DNA of 64,000 nt from JAJPKK01 sp963802745 (lineage in GTDB: Bacteria > Pseudomonadota > Alphaproteobacteria > Rhizobiales > Xanthobacteraceae), in assembly GCA_963802745.1 (NCBI GenBank), contig CAWDKL010000056.1, forward strand, positions 219,870-283,869, written 5' to 3'. Made by a program: the position numbers and the translations under genes. Numbering within the stretch: the first letter of the stretch is position 1; the number at the start of each line of letters is the position of its first letter. Positions 37,741 to 47,482 of this stretch are shown here, in pieces. A model generated the notes under the pieces. The model did no database searches. It worked only from the letters and a program-made list of their open reading frames with translations, and was not told the origin of the DNA.

Positions 37741-39316
37741 CTACTTCGCGGCGTCCTTGGCGAGGTAGAAGTACCCTACCTTATCGTTGGGCGGCGAACC
37801 GAACCACATGCGGCCCTGATCGTCCATGAAGAAGTCCCGTAGCGCGTTTTCCGCATGCGGGAACGGATACTCGATCACCTTGCCGGTGTTGGGATCGAGC
37901 CGGCCGACCACGTCCATATATTCGGACGAGTACCACACCATGCCGTCGCGATCGATGCCGAGCGCGTAGGGGGTCGGCTGCGGGCCGGGCAGCTGGAACT
38001 CGGTGATCGACTCCGGTTTTCGGATCGAGCCGGCCGATCTTGCCGCCGTCGAATTCCGCAAACCACACGATCCCCTTGTCGTTGACCTCAATGCGGCGCG
38101 GCCGGCCGTTTTGGGTCGGCAGCGTGTACTTCGTCACCTTGAGCGTCTTGGCATCGACCTTGCCGACCTTGCCGCTGGCCGTCAGTTCGGTGAACCAGGC
38201 ATTGCCCTCCTGGTCGAGCGCAATGCCGTAGCTGGTCGGCACTTCCGGAATGTGGGTGAATTTCTCGGTCTTGGGATCGAATACCGACAGCGCACCCGTG
38301 GACCACACCATGCCGGTCTTGGGATCGACGCGGACCGTGTGCTTGCCGACCGTGTCTTGATATTCGGTGATCTCTTTCGTCACCGGGTCCCAGCGGCCGA
38401 GCTTGTCGGAGCCCTGTTCGGTCAGCCATACGCTGCCGTCGGGATGCGGCACGGCGGAGTGGATCGCCGCGGTGCCCATGTTCGGCACCGGATATTCGGT
38501 GATCTGGCCGGAAACCGGATCGAGATGGCCGATCTTGTTGGCGCGGCCGTAATACGGAATCCAGAACGTGCCGTCCTTATCCGGATGCGCGCTCCACGGC
38601 ATCCGGTTCGGCCCCGGCGTATCGTACTCCACATAGACGATCTTTAGCGCCTCGTCGCTGAACGGCCGGACCTCGCTCTGATACTGCGGCAGATCGGCCG
38701 GGGATTTCGGCAGGGTCGAGTTCTCGCCGAACAGCTGGTTGACGTAGGAGACCACCTTCTCGGCCTTCTCGTCATTGAAGCCGAACACCGGCCGTCCGAT
38801 GAAATACCCCATGGCGTCGCGCATGAAGGCGACGCGGTCGCGCCAGCCGTCCTCGTCGCGCACCACCGCCGCCATGCGGCTCTCGAAGCCGTGGCAGGCC
38901 ATGCAATGGGTGAACAGTTCCTCCTTGCCCTCCGCCTCCGGCAAGAGCTTCTTGCCCTGGTGCATGGAGATGTCGCTCCACCGCACCATGCCTTGTTGCA
39001 GCGCGAGGTCTTGGGCGAGGTTCTGGTCGGCGGAGAGCGTAATGCCGGTCTTCGGATCGGCCTTGTAGCCGATGGCGCGCAGCTGCAACCGATAGTCGCC
39101 GGCCGGCAGATTCTCGATGCGGTACTTGCCAGCATTGTCCGACAGCACGCTGACGGTGATCTTTGTCTTCAGGTTGCGCGCCTGCACGAAGGCGCCGCGA
39201 AAGCCCTTGCCGTCCGGCCCTGCCACGGTCCCGGCGATGGTCGCGGCATCGGCGCCGTAAACGCCCCACACCGCAGCCAGGGCGGTTCCCAGGGCAATTC
39301 TCGTCAACATGCGCAT
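37741..39316 (-). pseudogene. Carboxypeptidase-regulatory-like / cytochrome c / Vgb-type propeller protein, frameshifted
   Basis: Signal peptide (residues 1-24), beta-sandwich carboxypeptidase-regulatory-like domain (about 25-105), a c-type heme site CMACH (Cys138, Cys141, His142), then repeated VWxTE...GRxDPxTxxxTEY blades of a virginiamycin-B-lyase-like propeller. At 38011-38014 one extra base (GGAG after ACC) shifts the frame. Removing it joins GRLDPKTG to SITEFQLPGPQP and continues to AKDAAK at 37741, giving 524 residues. AGAGGA precedes the ATG at 39316. Either truncated in the last two blades or a sequence error. Confidence 0.8.
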
Positions 39317-39494
39317 GGTTGTTCCTCTTCGATCGATCGGGACTTGCCAAATTGTTACCCAAATCGAGCGCCGCGCGCCAGTGGAGTTGCGGCGTGACCC
39401 GGCGTGACGGATGTGCATCGATTGCATCGCCAGTCTTGTCATGAGTTGAAGACGGTTAAGGACTTCGGCTACGCTCCCGCTGGAGCTCCGGGGT

Positions 39495-39804
39495 TTGCTT
39501 CGGGCGCCCTGGAGGGCCCCCGGCACTAACATTTCCAAAAAGCGCATCCTGGTCGTCGAGGACGCGGCACTGATTGCGGTCGATCTTTCCGAAATGCTTA
39601 ACAAAGCCGGCCTTGAGGTCGTGAGACCTGCTGGGATCGTCGCCGAGGCGCTGAGGTTGGTCAGCACTGAGGGCTGCGACGCGGCCATCCTGGACGTCAA
39701 TCTGGGCGGGGCCACCTCGGCACCCATCGGACGCGAACTGCGCGAGCGAGTACGCCTTCCTCGTGCTCTCCGGATATATCGAAAATCATCCCTCAAAAAG
39801 CTGA
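39495..39804 (+). pseudogene. Remnant of a response-regulator receiver domain
   Basis: KKRILVVEDAALIAVDLSEM and the phospho-acceptor Asp in AILDVNLGG identify a receiver domain. Around 39740 the frame breaks; the frame starting TAC at 39751 restores YAFLVLSGYIENHPSKS and then meets a stop at 39802. The last helix and the conserved Lys-Pro are missing. No good start codon or ribosome-binding site. It is convergent with, and next to, the HWE kinase, so it may be the decayed cognate regulator. Confidence 0.65.
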
Positions 39805-39836
39805 ACGTAGCGCAAGGGACGGTCAATCGGATCCCT

Positions 39837-42293
39837 TCAGCCCGCGCCGCGTACGTGATCGGCGGGGCAATCGAGATGCCATTCGACGCCGGCGGAGCGG
39901 TACTCCAATCGGACATTGGCCGAAAGTCCGCCCCTTGCCATCGTCTCGATGACCGTGGTGCCGAAACCGCGGCGCGTCGGTGCGGTGACGGCAGGACCGT
40001 CGCGCTCTGTCCAATCGATTTCGAACCGTTGCTCGCCGCCTTCACCCACGCTCAGGTGCCACGCAATGAAGATGCGGCCGGTCGAGTTCGACAATGCTCC
40101 ATATTTGCTGGCATTGGTCGCGAGTTCGTGCAGCGCCATACCGAGTGTCTGGGCCGCCGCAGGCGAGATTTGTAAAGGCTTGCCCGCGAGCACGATTCGG
40201 GTATCGATCAATTCCTGGAAGTGGGCCAATTGGCTGCGGATGAGATCGGCGATGTCGGCGCCCTTCCAATCGCTCTTGACGATCACGTCCTGGCTGGCCG
40301 CGAGCGACTGGACGCGCTCGGAAAAGCGTTGGGCGAAATCCGGATGACCCGAATTGGCGGTGAGCCGCGCAATGGATTGAACCACCGCCAGCAGGTTCTT
40401 CGACCGATGGGCGACTTCCCGCATCAACAGCTGGACCAGGTCCTCCTGCCGCTTGCGCTCAGTAATTTCCTCCACGACGACATTGATGGCGAATATCTCC
40501 CCCGTGTCATCGCGCAAAGGCATCCACTGTTCGTTCCAGGTGCGCAGCGTTGCTGGCGCAGCAGCGGTGATGCCGGAAACCTCGTAGTTCACGACGCCGG
40601 TGCCGGTGCGGAAAATTTCCCGCGCCATCGGCTCCAACGTGTCGGCAAGCGCGGGAATAATATCGCGCATAGTCTTGCCGATATGATCCGCGGCCGGAAT
40701 GCCGTTGATTTCAGCCAGACGCTGATTGATGCGGACGTAGCGCAACTCGCGATCGATGACGCAAAGGCCGATGCGGGCGCTGTCGTAGATGGAGCTGAGT
40801 TCGATCAACTGCGCCCGAATGGTCTCGCGGCTGCGGGCGAGCTCGGCCTCAAGGTTCTTCCGCTCGGTGATATCGACGGCGGTTCCGATCAGCCGGACAA
40901 GACGCCCGTCGCCGGCGCGCACGGCGCGGCCGCGATCCCAAATCCAGACCCACTTGCCCGACTTGGTACGCATACGGTATTCCAAATTATACCGGTCATC
41001 CGCTAAGGCGACGTCTTCGGTTCGTACGGATTCGATGCGGACGCGGTCCTCGGGATGCCGCAGTGCTAACCATCCGTTGCGGGTGGGCGTGATTTCCTCT
41101 GTTCGCATGCCCAAAAGACCGAGGACATTATCGCTGATCCACAAGCGGTCGGCCTCGGCATCCAAGTCATAAACGACGCCCCCGCTTCCTTGTTCCGCAG
41201 CGGCAAACCGCTCGGCGAGCTGGGCTAGCGCGGCGACAGATCGGTTCCGTTCCGCAACCGTGGCCGCGAGTGCGTTCCACAATTCGGCAAGGTCAGGCAC
41301 CTGCGCCCGAAATTCAGCGCGGCGGCCGGCGATCAAGTCTATGGACTTGCGGCGGAACTCGGAGATGGCGGCGGCGATACGGCGCGCCAGGAAGCCGGCC
41401 GATAGCAGGCTGACCAGTGACGTTGCGGCGGCGAGACCCCCAGCCCATCCGAGCGTGCGCCACCCGCCGCTCACCAAATCCGCTTTGTTAGCCGCAACCC
41501 CGATCTTCCAGCCGCTGCGCACCGAAATCGTACTGGCGTTGACGACCGTGTCGCCTTCAAGGGAGACGTGTTCCTCCAAGCCCTCAGCGGCAGAGGCGCG
41601 GAAGCCGGCCGAAGCGGAGCGCCCGACAAAATCGGCATCGTGGGGCACGCGGGCTACAAATTTGCCTTGTCGGTCGATGATCCCTGCGATCCATCCAGGA
41701 GGAATTTTCTGACTGTTCAACAGCGTCGCAAATCCCTGCAACTCGAAGGCGACGGACAGCGTCCGAAACGGCGCGCCGTTTTTGGACACAGCAAGTTCAG
41801 CGGTCGCGACCCACGTCCGGCGGACGGATCCGAATATGACGCCCGACACCTCAACCTGACCCGATGCGAGCGCGCGCGTGTGAACGGCCAGGCCTTCCGG
41901 GGTGCGCCGAGGCAGAGGTTGGCGGGCTGTCGCGCCGGTGTTGACGAGCTGCCTGCCGTCGAGGTCGGAGACCACCACCCAAGCGTTCGGGTTCCAAGCC
42001 GTCGCCCGCCGGGCTTCGGCCTCGAACTCCGTGAGATCGTCGGCAAGCAGCGCCGGTGAGTTGACCAGCGCATTGGCCAGTGCGATGTAGGTGCCGAGTT
42101 CCGCATCGACGCCGGCTGCGATCGCACGCGAGGTGTATTGCAACGCTGCACGCTGCCCATCCTGGTAAAGCGAGGAGAGCGACAACAGCGCAACGACCAG
42201 CAGGCCGTTCAACGGCAATGCAAGCGTGGCCACAAGCAGGATGAGGGATCCGCCGATGCTGCGATGAGACCCCCACTTGCTTGTGGATGCCAT
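39837..42293 (-). CDS. HWE-family sensor histidine kinase with dCache and PAS domains
   Basis: 818 residues. Membrane helix at about 20-45, large extracytoplasmic dCache-like region to about 265, second helix at about 275-300, a PAS domain with PAC signature ending GTAVDITERKNLEAEL, a second PAS ending EEITERKRQEDLV, then the kinase core. H-box MREVAHRSKNLLAVVQSIAR, N-box ALHELATNASKYGALS, and the W-x-E motif IDWTERDGP that defines the family. The ATG at 42293 has GGAG upstream; the one at 42311 has none. The response regulator next door is broken. Confidence 0.9.
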   Translation of the reverse strand: MASTSKWGSHRSIGGSLILLVATLALPLNGLLVVALLSLSSLYQDGQRAALQYTSRAIAAGVDAELGTYIALANALVNSPALLADDLTEFEAEARRATAWNPNAWVVVSDLDGRQLVNTGATARQPLPRRTPEGLAVHTRALASGQVEVSGVIFGSVRRTWVATAELAVSKNGAPFRTLSVAFELQGFATLLNSQKIPPGWIAGIIDRQGKFVARVPHDADFVGRSASAGFRASAAEGLEEHVSLEGDTVVNASTISVRSGWKIGVAANKADLVSGGWRTLGWAGGLAAATSLVSLLSAGFLARRIAAAISEFRRKSIDLIAGRRAEFRAQVPDLAELWNALAATVAERNRSVAALAQLAERFAAAEQGSGGVVYDLDAEADRLWISDNVLGLLGMRTEEITPTRNGWLALRHPEDRVRIESVRTEDVALADDRYNLEYRMRTKSGKWVWIWDRGRAVRAGDGRLVRLIGTAVDITERKNLEAELARSRETIRAQLIELSSIYDSARIGLCVIDRELRYVRINQRLAEINGIPAADHIGKTMRDIIPALADTLEPMAREIFRTGTGVVNYEVSGITAAAPATLRTWNEQWMPLRDDTGEIFAINVVVEEITERKRQEDLVQLLMREVAHRSKNLLAVVQSIARLTANSGHPDFAQRFSERVQSLAASQDVIVKSDWKGADIADLIRSQLAHFQELIDTRIVLAGKPLQISPAAAQTLGMALHELATNASKYGALSNSTGRIFIAWHLSVGEGGEQRFEIDWTERDGPAVTAPTRRGFGTTVIETMARGGLSANVRLEYRSAGVEWHLDCPADHVRGAG

Positions 42294-42573
42294 AGTAGAA
42301 TGCTCCGGCATTCATTTTAGCCATTGGCGATCAAAACGGGGCGAGCTTCCCGACGCGGCCGGGCGCGGCGACTATGCGTTGAACGCATTAATGTAGCAAT
42401 CGATCATGCAATCCGGAAAGAAACCACCTTTCGGTAGAGAGGGGCTTGGTGCCCCAGTTCCCGACCCTAGCAGTCCCTAGCAAAGGGCTGCCAAATGCAG
42501 CGTGGAAAGCTCGCCCCGACACGCGATTTTGCGGCGGCGCGGGGAACAAGAAGGAAATCAACGGTGGCACGTA

Positions 42574-42634
42574 GGGCGGGTTCGCTTCAACCCGCCCTGG
42601 TAGCATGCAGGGGCGGGTTAAAGCGAACCCGCCA
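42574..42634. repeat. Inverted repeat GGCGGGTTCGCTTCAACCCGCC
   Basis: Two near-identical self-complementary units, GGCGGGTT-cgcttc-AACCCGCC and GGCGGGTT-aaagcg-AACCCGCC, that are also inverted copies of each other. It starts 25 bases after the hppA stop and could act as its transcript end. No T-run is seen. Confidence 0.7.
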
Positions 42635-42658
42635 TGTGTCGGCCTTTGCCAACCGCCC

Positions 42659-44783
42659 TCACCCGTGCGCCAATATCGCCAGCAGCAGCAGCGCCACGAT
42701 GTTGGTGATCTTGATCATCGGGTTGACGGCCGGCCCCGCAGTGTCCTTGTAGGGATCGCCGACCGTATCGCCGGTCACGGCCGCCTTGTGGGCATCGGAA
42801 CCCTTGCCGCCGTAGTGGCCGTCCTCGATGTATTTCTTGGCGTTGTCCCAGGCGCCGCCGCCCGAGGTCATCGAGATCGCCACGAACAAGCCGGTGACGA
42901 TGACGCCCAGCAGCATGGCGCCGAGCGCGGAAAACGCCGCCGATTTCCCGGCCGCGCCGCCGCCGGCAACCGCATAGATGATGAAATAGCCGACGATCGG
43001 CGACAATACCGGCAGCATGGACGGGATGATCATTTCCTTGATCGCCGCCTTGGTCAAAAGGTCAACCGCGCGCCCATAATCGGGCTGAGAGGTGCCCTTC
43101 ATGATCCCGGGGTTTTCCTTGAACTGCCGGCGCACCTCCTCGACGATGGCACCGGCGGCGCGTCCGACGGCGGTCATCCCCATGGCGGCGAACAGATAGG
43201 GCAGCAGTCCGCCGAACAGCAGGCCGACCACGACGTAGGGGTTATTGAGCGAGAAATCGAGCTGCACACCCCGGAAATAGGGGTGCTGCGCCGCGTCGGC
43301 GATGAAGAATTTCAGGTCCTCGTTGTAGGCCGCGAACAGCACCAGGGCGCCCAGCCCGGCCGAGCCGATCGCATAGCCTTTGGTGACCGCCTTGGTGGTG
43401 TTGCCGACGGCGTCGAGCGCGTCGGTCGATTTGCGCACTTCCTTCGGCAGGCCCGCCATCTCGGCAATACCGCCGGCATTGTCGGTGACCGGACCGAACG
43501 CGTCCAGCGCCACCACCATTCCGGCGAGCGCCAGCATGGTGGTCACCGCAATCGCAATGCCGAACAGGCCGGCCTGCGCAAAGGTGATCAGGATGCCGGC
43601 GATGATGACCAGCGCCGGGAGCGCGGTCGAACTCCATGGAGATCGCCAAGCCCTGGATCACGTTGGTGCCGTGCCCGGTGACCGAAGCTTTGGCGATCGA
43701 CTGAACCGGCCGGAAATTGGTGCCGGTGTAGTATTCGGTGATCCAGATGATCAGGCCGGTGACCGCCAGTCCGATGACGCCGCAGACGAACAGCGACAGG
43801 CCGGAATAGTTCACGCCGGGCAGTTTTCCGAACCCGACCAGCAGCCCCATGACCAGCGCGATGCCGATCAGCGACAGCCCGCCGGTCGCGATCAGGCCGC
43901 GATAGAGCGCGCCCATGATCGACTGGTTGGCCGGGAGTTTGACGAAGAAGGTGCCGGCGATCGAGGTGAGGATGCAGACGCCGCCGATCGCGAGCGGCAG
44001 GGTCATCATCTCGAACAGGATGGGGGTGCCGCGGAAGAAGATCGATGCCAGCACCATGGTGGCAACGGTGGTCACCGCATAGGTCTCGAACAGGTCGGCC
44101 GCCATACCGGCACAGTCGCCGACATTGTCGCCGACATTGTCGGCAATCGTGGCCGGATTGCGCGGATCGTCCTCCGGAATTCCCGCCTCGACCTTGCCGA
44201 CCAGGTCGCCGCCGACATCGGCACCCTTGGTGAAGATGCCGCCGCCCAACCGCGCGAAGATCGAAATCAGCGAGGCGCCGAAGCCGAGCGCCACCATCGC
44301 ATCGATGACGGTGCGGTCATTGGGGGCGAGGCCGAGCGTGCCGGTCAGGTAACCGAAATAAAGCGTGACGCCGAGCAGCGCCAAGCCCGCCACCAGCATG
44401 CCGGTGATGGCGCCGGCCTTGAACGCAATATCGAGGCCGCCGGCGAGCGAACTGATCGCCGCCTGTGCGGTTCGCACATTGGCGCGCACCGACACGTTCA
44501 TGCCGATGAATCCGGCGAGCCCCGACAATACCGCCCCGATGGCGAAACCGACCGCCACGAGCCAACCGAGAAAAAACCCGACGATCGCGAAGATCACGAT
44601 GCCGACGATCGCGATGGTGCTGTACTGGCGCCGCAAATAGGCCTGGGCGCCGACACGCACGGCGGCGGAGATCTCCTGCATTCTGGCATTGCCGGCGTCG
44701 GCCTTCATTACCGACTGGATCGCCCAGACGGCATAGGCGATTGCCAGCGCCCCACACAGGACGATGATCCACAAGACTGTCAT
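42659..44783 (-). pseudogene. hppA: Membrane-bound proton-translocating pyrophosphatase, split by one inserted base
   Basis: H+-pyrophosphatase with about 16 membrane helices. The PPi site ADVGGDLVGKVEAGIPEDDP and DNVGDNVGDCAGMAADLFE is intact. At 43630-43631 the sense strand reads GAGTTCG; removing one T restores AISMESTALPALVIIAGILI and joins both parts into 707 residues, the normal length. Lys in GNTTKAVTKGYAIGSA (instead of Ala) marks the K+-independent class. GAGG lies 8 bases before the ATG. The gene is either disrupted or carries a sequencing error; every other part is canonical. Confidence 0.88.
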
Positions 44784-45215
44784 TGAATGACCTCGGTTGA
44801 GCGCGGCCGAACGGGGCCTCGTCCGGCAGGATGGAATCGCTATTTTTCAAGGCCCTGAGGCATTCCGATGCGGGTACCGCCAAATTGGTGGCCGGTCCGA
44901 GCCGGAACGTTCTGATTTCTCAGTGACTTACAGGAGCTCCAAAATCTGGTGTCCACGGTATGTCGAACAACCCCATGGAGCGCCCGGAAGTACGGCGTGA
45001 CGTTTAGCGCGCGAATTGCGCCAAGTCTACACGGCAGGCGCGGCGCGCCGCCCAGGCTTGGGTGCGCGGCATCGCGGGTCGATCGCGACGCCGCCGCAGT
45101 CCATCGGCCGGGTTGGAACTGGCGCGCAGGGTGCGATAAGCGGAGCGCATCGCGCCTTTAGACGAGCACCCGACAAATTGAAGGCACCGGCCCGTGCATC
45201 GTCATATGCGCCACC
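44784..45215. other. 432-base stretch without a recognised gene
   Basis: Upstream of hppA and downstream of the LivG-type gene. Short open frames show no motif or ribosome-binding site. No repeat of the families seen elsewhere. Confidence 0.5.
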
Positions 45216-46013
45216 TCACCGCGCCACCCCCAGATAGGCGGCGATCACGGCCGGGTCCGCCTTGACCTCGGCCGGGGTGCCGTCGGCGATCGTGCGGCCG
45301 AATTCCAGCACCACCACACGATCGGACAGGTCCATCACCACGCCCATATCGTGCTCGATCAGCGCGATCGTGGTGCCGAACTCGTGGTTCACGTCGAGAA
45401 TATAGCGCGACATGTCCGCCTTCTCCTCGAGGTTCATGCCGGCCATCGGCTCGTCGAGCAGCAGCAAATCCGGCTCCATGGCGAGCGCGCGGCCGAGTTC
45501 GACGCGCTTCTGCAGGCCGTAGGGCAGCCGGCCGACCGGGGTGTTGCGGATGTGCGGGATTTCCAAGAAATCGATGATTTCTTCCACTCTGCGCCGGTGC
45601 GCCACCTCCTCGGCGAGCGCAGGACCGAACCGCAGCGCCTGCCAGAACAGCCCTCGGTGCATGAGCAGCGCCCGCCCGGCCATGATGTTGTCGAGCGCCG
45701 TCATGCCGCGAAACAGCGCCACGTTCTGGAACGTGCGGGCGATGCCGCCTGCCGCCGCCTCGTGCGGGCGCATGGCGCTCCGCGTGCGTCCCTTGAAGGT
45801 AATGCGGCCCTGCCACGGCTGATAGAAACCGTTGATGACGTTGAGCATCGAGGTCTTGCCGGCGCCGTTCGGCCCGATGATCGCGCGAATTTCACCCTGC
45901 GCGATGGTGAACGACACGTCGGTCAGCGCCTTCACGCCGCCGAAGGCAAGCGAGACATTGTCAACGGCGAGCAGGATTTCGGTGCCACCTGATTCGGCGC
46001 TTGCCTTACCCAT
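45216..46013 (-). CDS. ABC transporter ATP-binding protein, branched-chain amino acid type (LivG-like), orphan
   Basis: 265 residues. Walker A AIIGPNGAGKTSMLNVI, Q-loop ARTFQNVALFRGM, signature region LPYGLQKRVELGRAL, Walker B LLLLDEPMAGMN followed by EEKADM, His-switch IEHDM, and the C-terminal LivG tail DGTPAEVKADPAVIAAYLG. No LivH/LivM permease, LivF ATPase or binding protein lies nearby. Its ATG is three bases after the stop of the upstream secreted protein gene, so the two are probably co-transcribed. Confidence 0.88.
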   Translation of the reverse strand: MGKASAESGGTEILLAVDNVSLAFGGVKALTDVSFTIAQGEIRAIIGPNGAGKTSMLNVINGFYQPWQGRITFKGRTRSAMRPHEAAAGGIARTFQNVALFRGMTALDNIMAGRALLMHRGLFWQALRFGPALAEEVAHRRRVEEIIDFLEIPHIRNTPVGRLPYGLQKRVELGRALAMEPDLLLLDEPMAGMNLEEKADMSRYILDVNHEFGTTIALIEHDMGVVMDLSDRVVVLEFGRTIADGTPAEVKADPAVIAAYLGVAR

Positions 46014-46015
46014 GC

Positions 46016-46909
46016 TTACCGGTCGTACTGCCTGAAGTACCGTAAATCCGGTGGGGCCTGGTTTTTCTTGGCCGGCATCAGCAGACCGTCGGCGCTGAGG
46101 TAGTAGAACTCGCCGCCGATCCCGACATGGACGTTGTTTTCGGCGCAGATATCTTCGCGCCACCAGATCGGCTTGTCGGTGACGAAGCGATGATAGGTCC
46201 GCGTGACCGTCCAGGGCCGCGTCAAAGCGTTGTCGATACTGGTGATTTCGTCGTGGAGCAGGTTACGGTCGGCGCGGTCGAGCCAGATGCGCTCCTTGAT
46301 GATGGTCTTGTTGTCACGATGGAACGGAATGCCGCTTGCATCATAGGTGCGGGGACCCTTGAGGCCGCGCGTCTCCACCTCCAACACGTCGTAACGGCCG
46401 TCGCCGTCTTCATCGACCCATTTGCCGATCGAATAGCCGGAAAACTGCGGGTCGTCGTCCATGGTGTCGGGAAAGCCGCGGCCGTCAGTATGGATGCGGC
46501 GGTTGTCGTGGATGTGCTCCATGAGAATGTAAGTCGTGTCCGCGGTGACGACGACCTCCATCGGCGCGTAGGCCAGCATCACCCGCGGCATGCCGGGCGA
46601 CAGGCAAGTGTAGGTCGTCTCGCCGCCCTGCCCGCCGGCCGCCTGGTCGGCGAGATTGGCCTCGTAGATGGCCTGATATTCCGGCGTCAGCGGCGCCTCC
46701 TGCCCGAGCAGCGGCGGCTTGGTGGCATCGTAGCGCAGCCCGCCGAAGCCGCCGGCGATGTCGCCGCGCTCGGCCCGCCGCCACTGGCCCTTGAGGTCGG
46801 GGTATTTGGTTTCGTCGAAGGCCTGCACGCCGCCGGCCGTGATGAGCAGCGTGGCCAAGATCGGCACCGACAGCCGGGCGGCGCTCAGGCAAAAATTCCG
46901 GTACGTCAT
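46016..46909 (-). CDS. Secreted protein of unknown function with EF-hand-like loop (paralogue 1)
   Basis: 297 residues with a signal peptide (cleavage near GVQA, residue 30). Opening FDETKYPDLKGQWRR, then LADQAAGGQGG, TCLSPGMPRVM, YILMEHIHDNRRIHTDGRGF, and a 12-residue loop DEDGDGRYDVLE (166-177) that fits the EF-hand calcium-loop pattern (Asp at 1, 3, 5, 9 and Glu at 12). It ends ADGLLMPAKKNQAPPDLRYF. Strongly similar over its whole length to the protein at 58505-59383. GGGAGGA precedes the ATG. I know no function. Next gene is an orphan LivG-type ATPase, three bases away. Confidence 0.82.
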   Translation of the reverse strand: MTYRNFCLSAARLSVPILATLLITAGGVQAFDETKYPDLKGQWRRAERGDIAGGFGGLRYDATKPPLLGQEAPLTPEYQAIYEANLADQAAGGQGGETTYTCLSPGMPRVMLAYAPMEVVVTADTTYILMEHIHDNRRIHTDGRGFPDTMDDDPQFSGYSIGKWVDEDGDGRYDVLEVETRGLKGPRTYDASGIPFHRDNKTIIKERIWLDRADRNLLHDEITSIDNALTRPWTVTRTYHRFVTDKPIWWREDICAENNVHVGIGGEFYYLSADGLLMPAKKNQAPPDLRYFRQYDR

Positions 46910-47482
46910 GGTGTCCTCCCGTAACGATCCGGCCGCTGGCGCGGCAGGTGACGATGTCTTGGTTTCGCTTCGACCGTCATGCGCCGGGGAGGCTACACCA
47001 ATCGCTGCGCGAGGCGGAAGGGCGCGCGTGCCGATCTCGGGATTACCCCGGATCCGCAATCCAGCACGCGCCGCGGCAATCCTCGCCAACCGCATCCGTG
47101 CACTCGGCTACCAAGTCGAAATCAAACAAGCCGCATGTCGCCCTGTATCAAGGGACTTCCGAGTTCAGGAGTCATAGCTCGTTCGCCATGGCGACAATTC
47201 AAAATACGCCAAAGGGCCTCGGGTCAAACTCTCCCTCGAATTCGTGATATCGAGCTAGCAACGACCTCCCTGCCGGTCCCAGGGATATAGGGTTTCAACG
47301 ATCAAGATGCGCAAAGCGGATGGGAACTCTCCCGCGCCGTGAAGTACGCCGCGGGGAGAGGGAACGCGCGCATCCCGAAGTTCAGTGGACAGCATTGGAT
47401 CTAACATAGCCTAACATGGAACCGTCTGAACTCGGTACTGCGCAAACTGCAACATGGCTTCGCGCGCCTGACGCGCCGCCCG
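46910..47482. other. Intergenic region with a decayed repeat
   Basis: 573 bases. Apart from the half MITE-like copy at 47322-47397 nothing was recognised. The Nudix reading frame stays open back to about 47401 (LRKLQHGFARLTRRP), which may be coding. Confidence 0.5.
47322..47397. repeat. MITE-like element, partial copy C (right half only)
   Basis: Decayed CCCGCGCCGTGAAGTACGCC hairpin with GGGGAGAGGG and the right end TTCAGTGGACAGCATTG, corresponding to TTAAGTGAACGGYATTG of the full copies. The left half is missing. Confidence 0.65.

Noticed and set aside
37741..39316. A streptogramin (virginiamycin B) resistance gene
   Set aside because: The protein is exported, carries a heme c motif and an extra N-terminal domain, so the Vgb similarity reflects only the propeller repeats.
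42659..44783. Two separate overlapping genes for the pyrophosphatase
   Set aside because: Each half is an incomplete pyrophosphatase, and removing one base joins them into a normal full-length protein, so it is one frameshifted gene.
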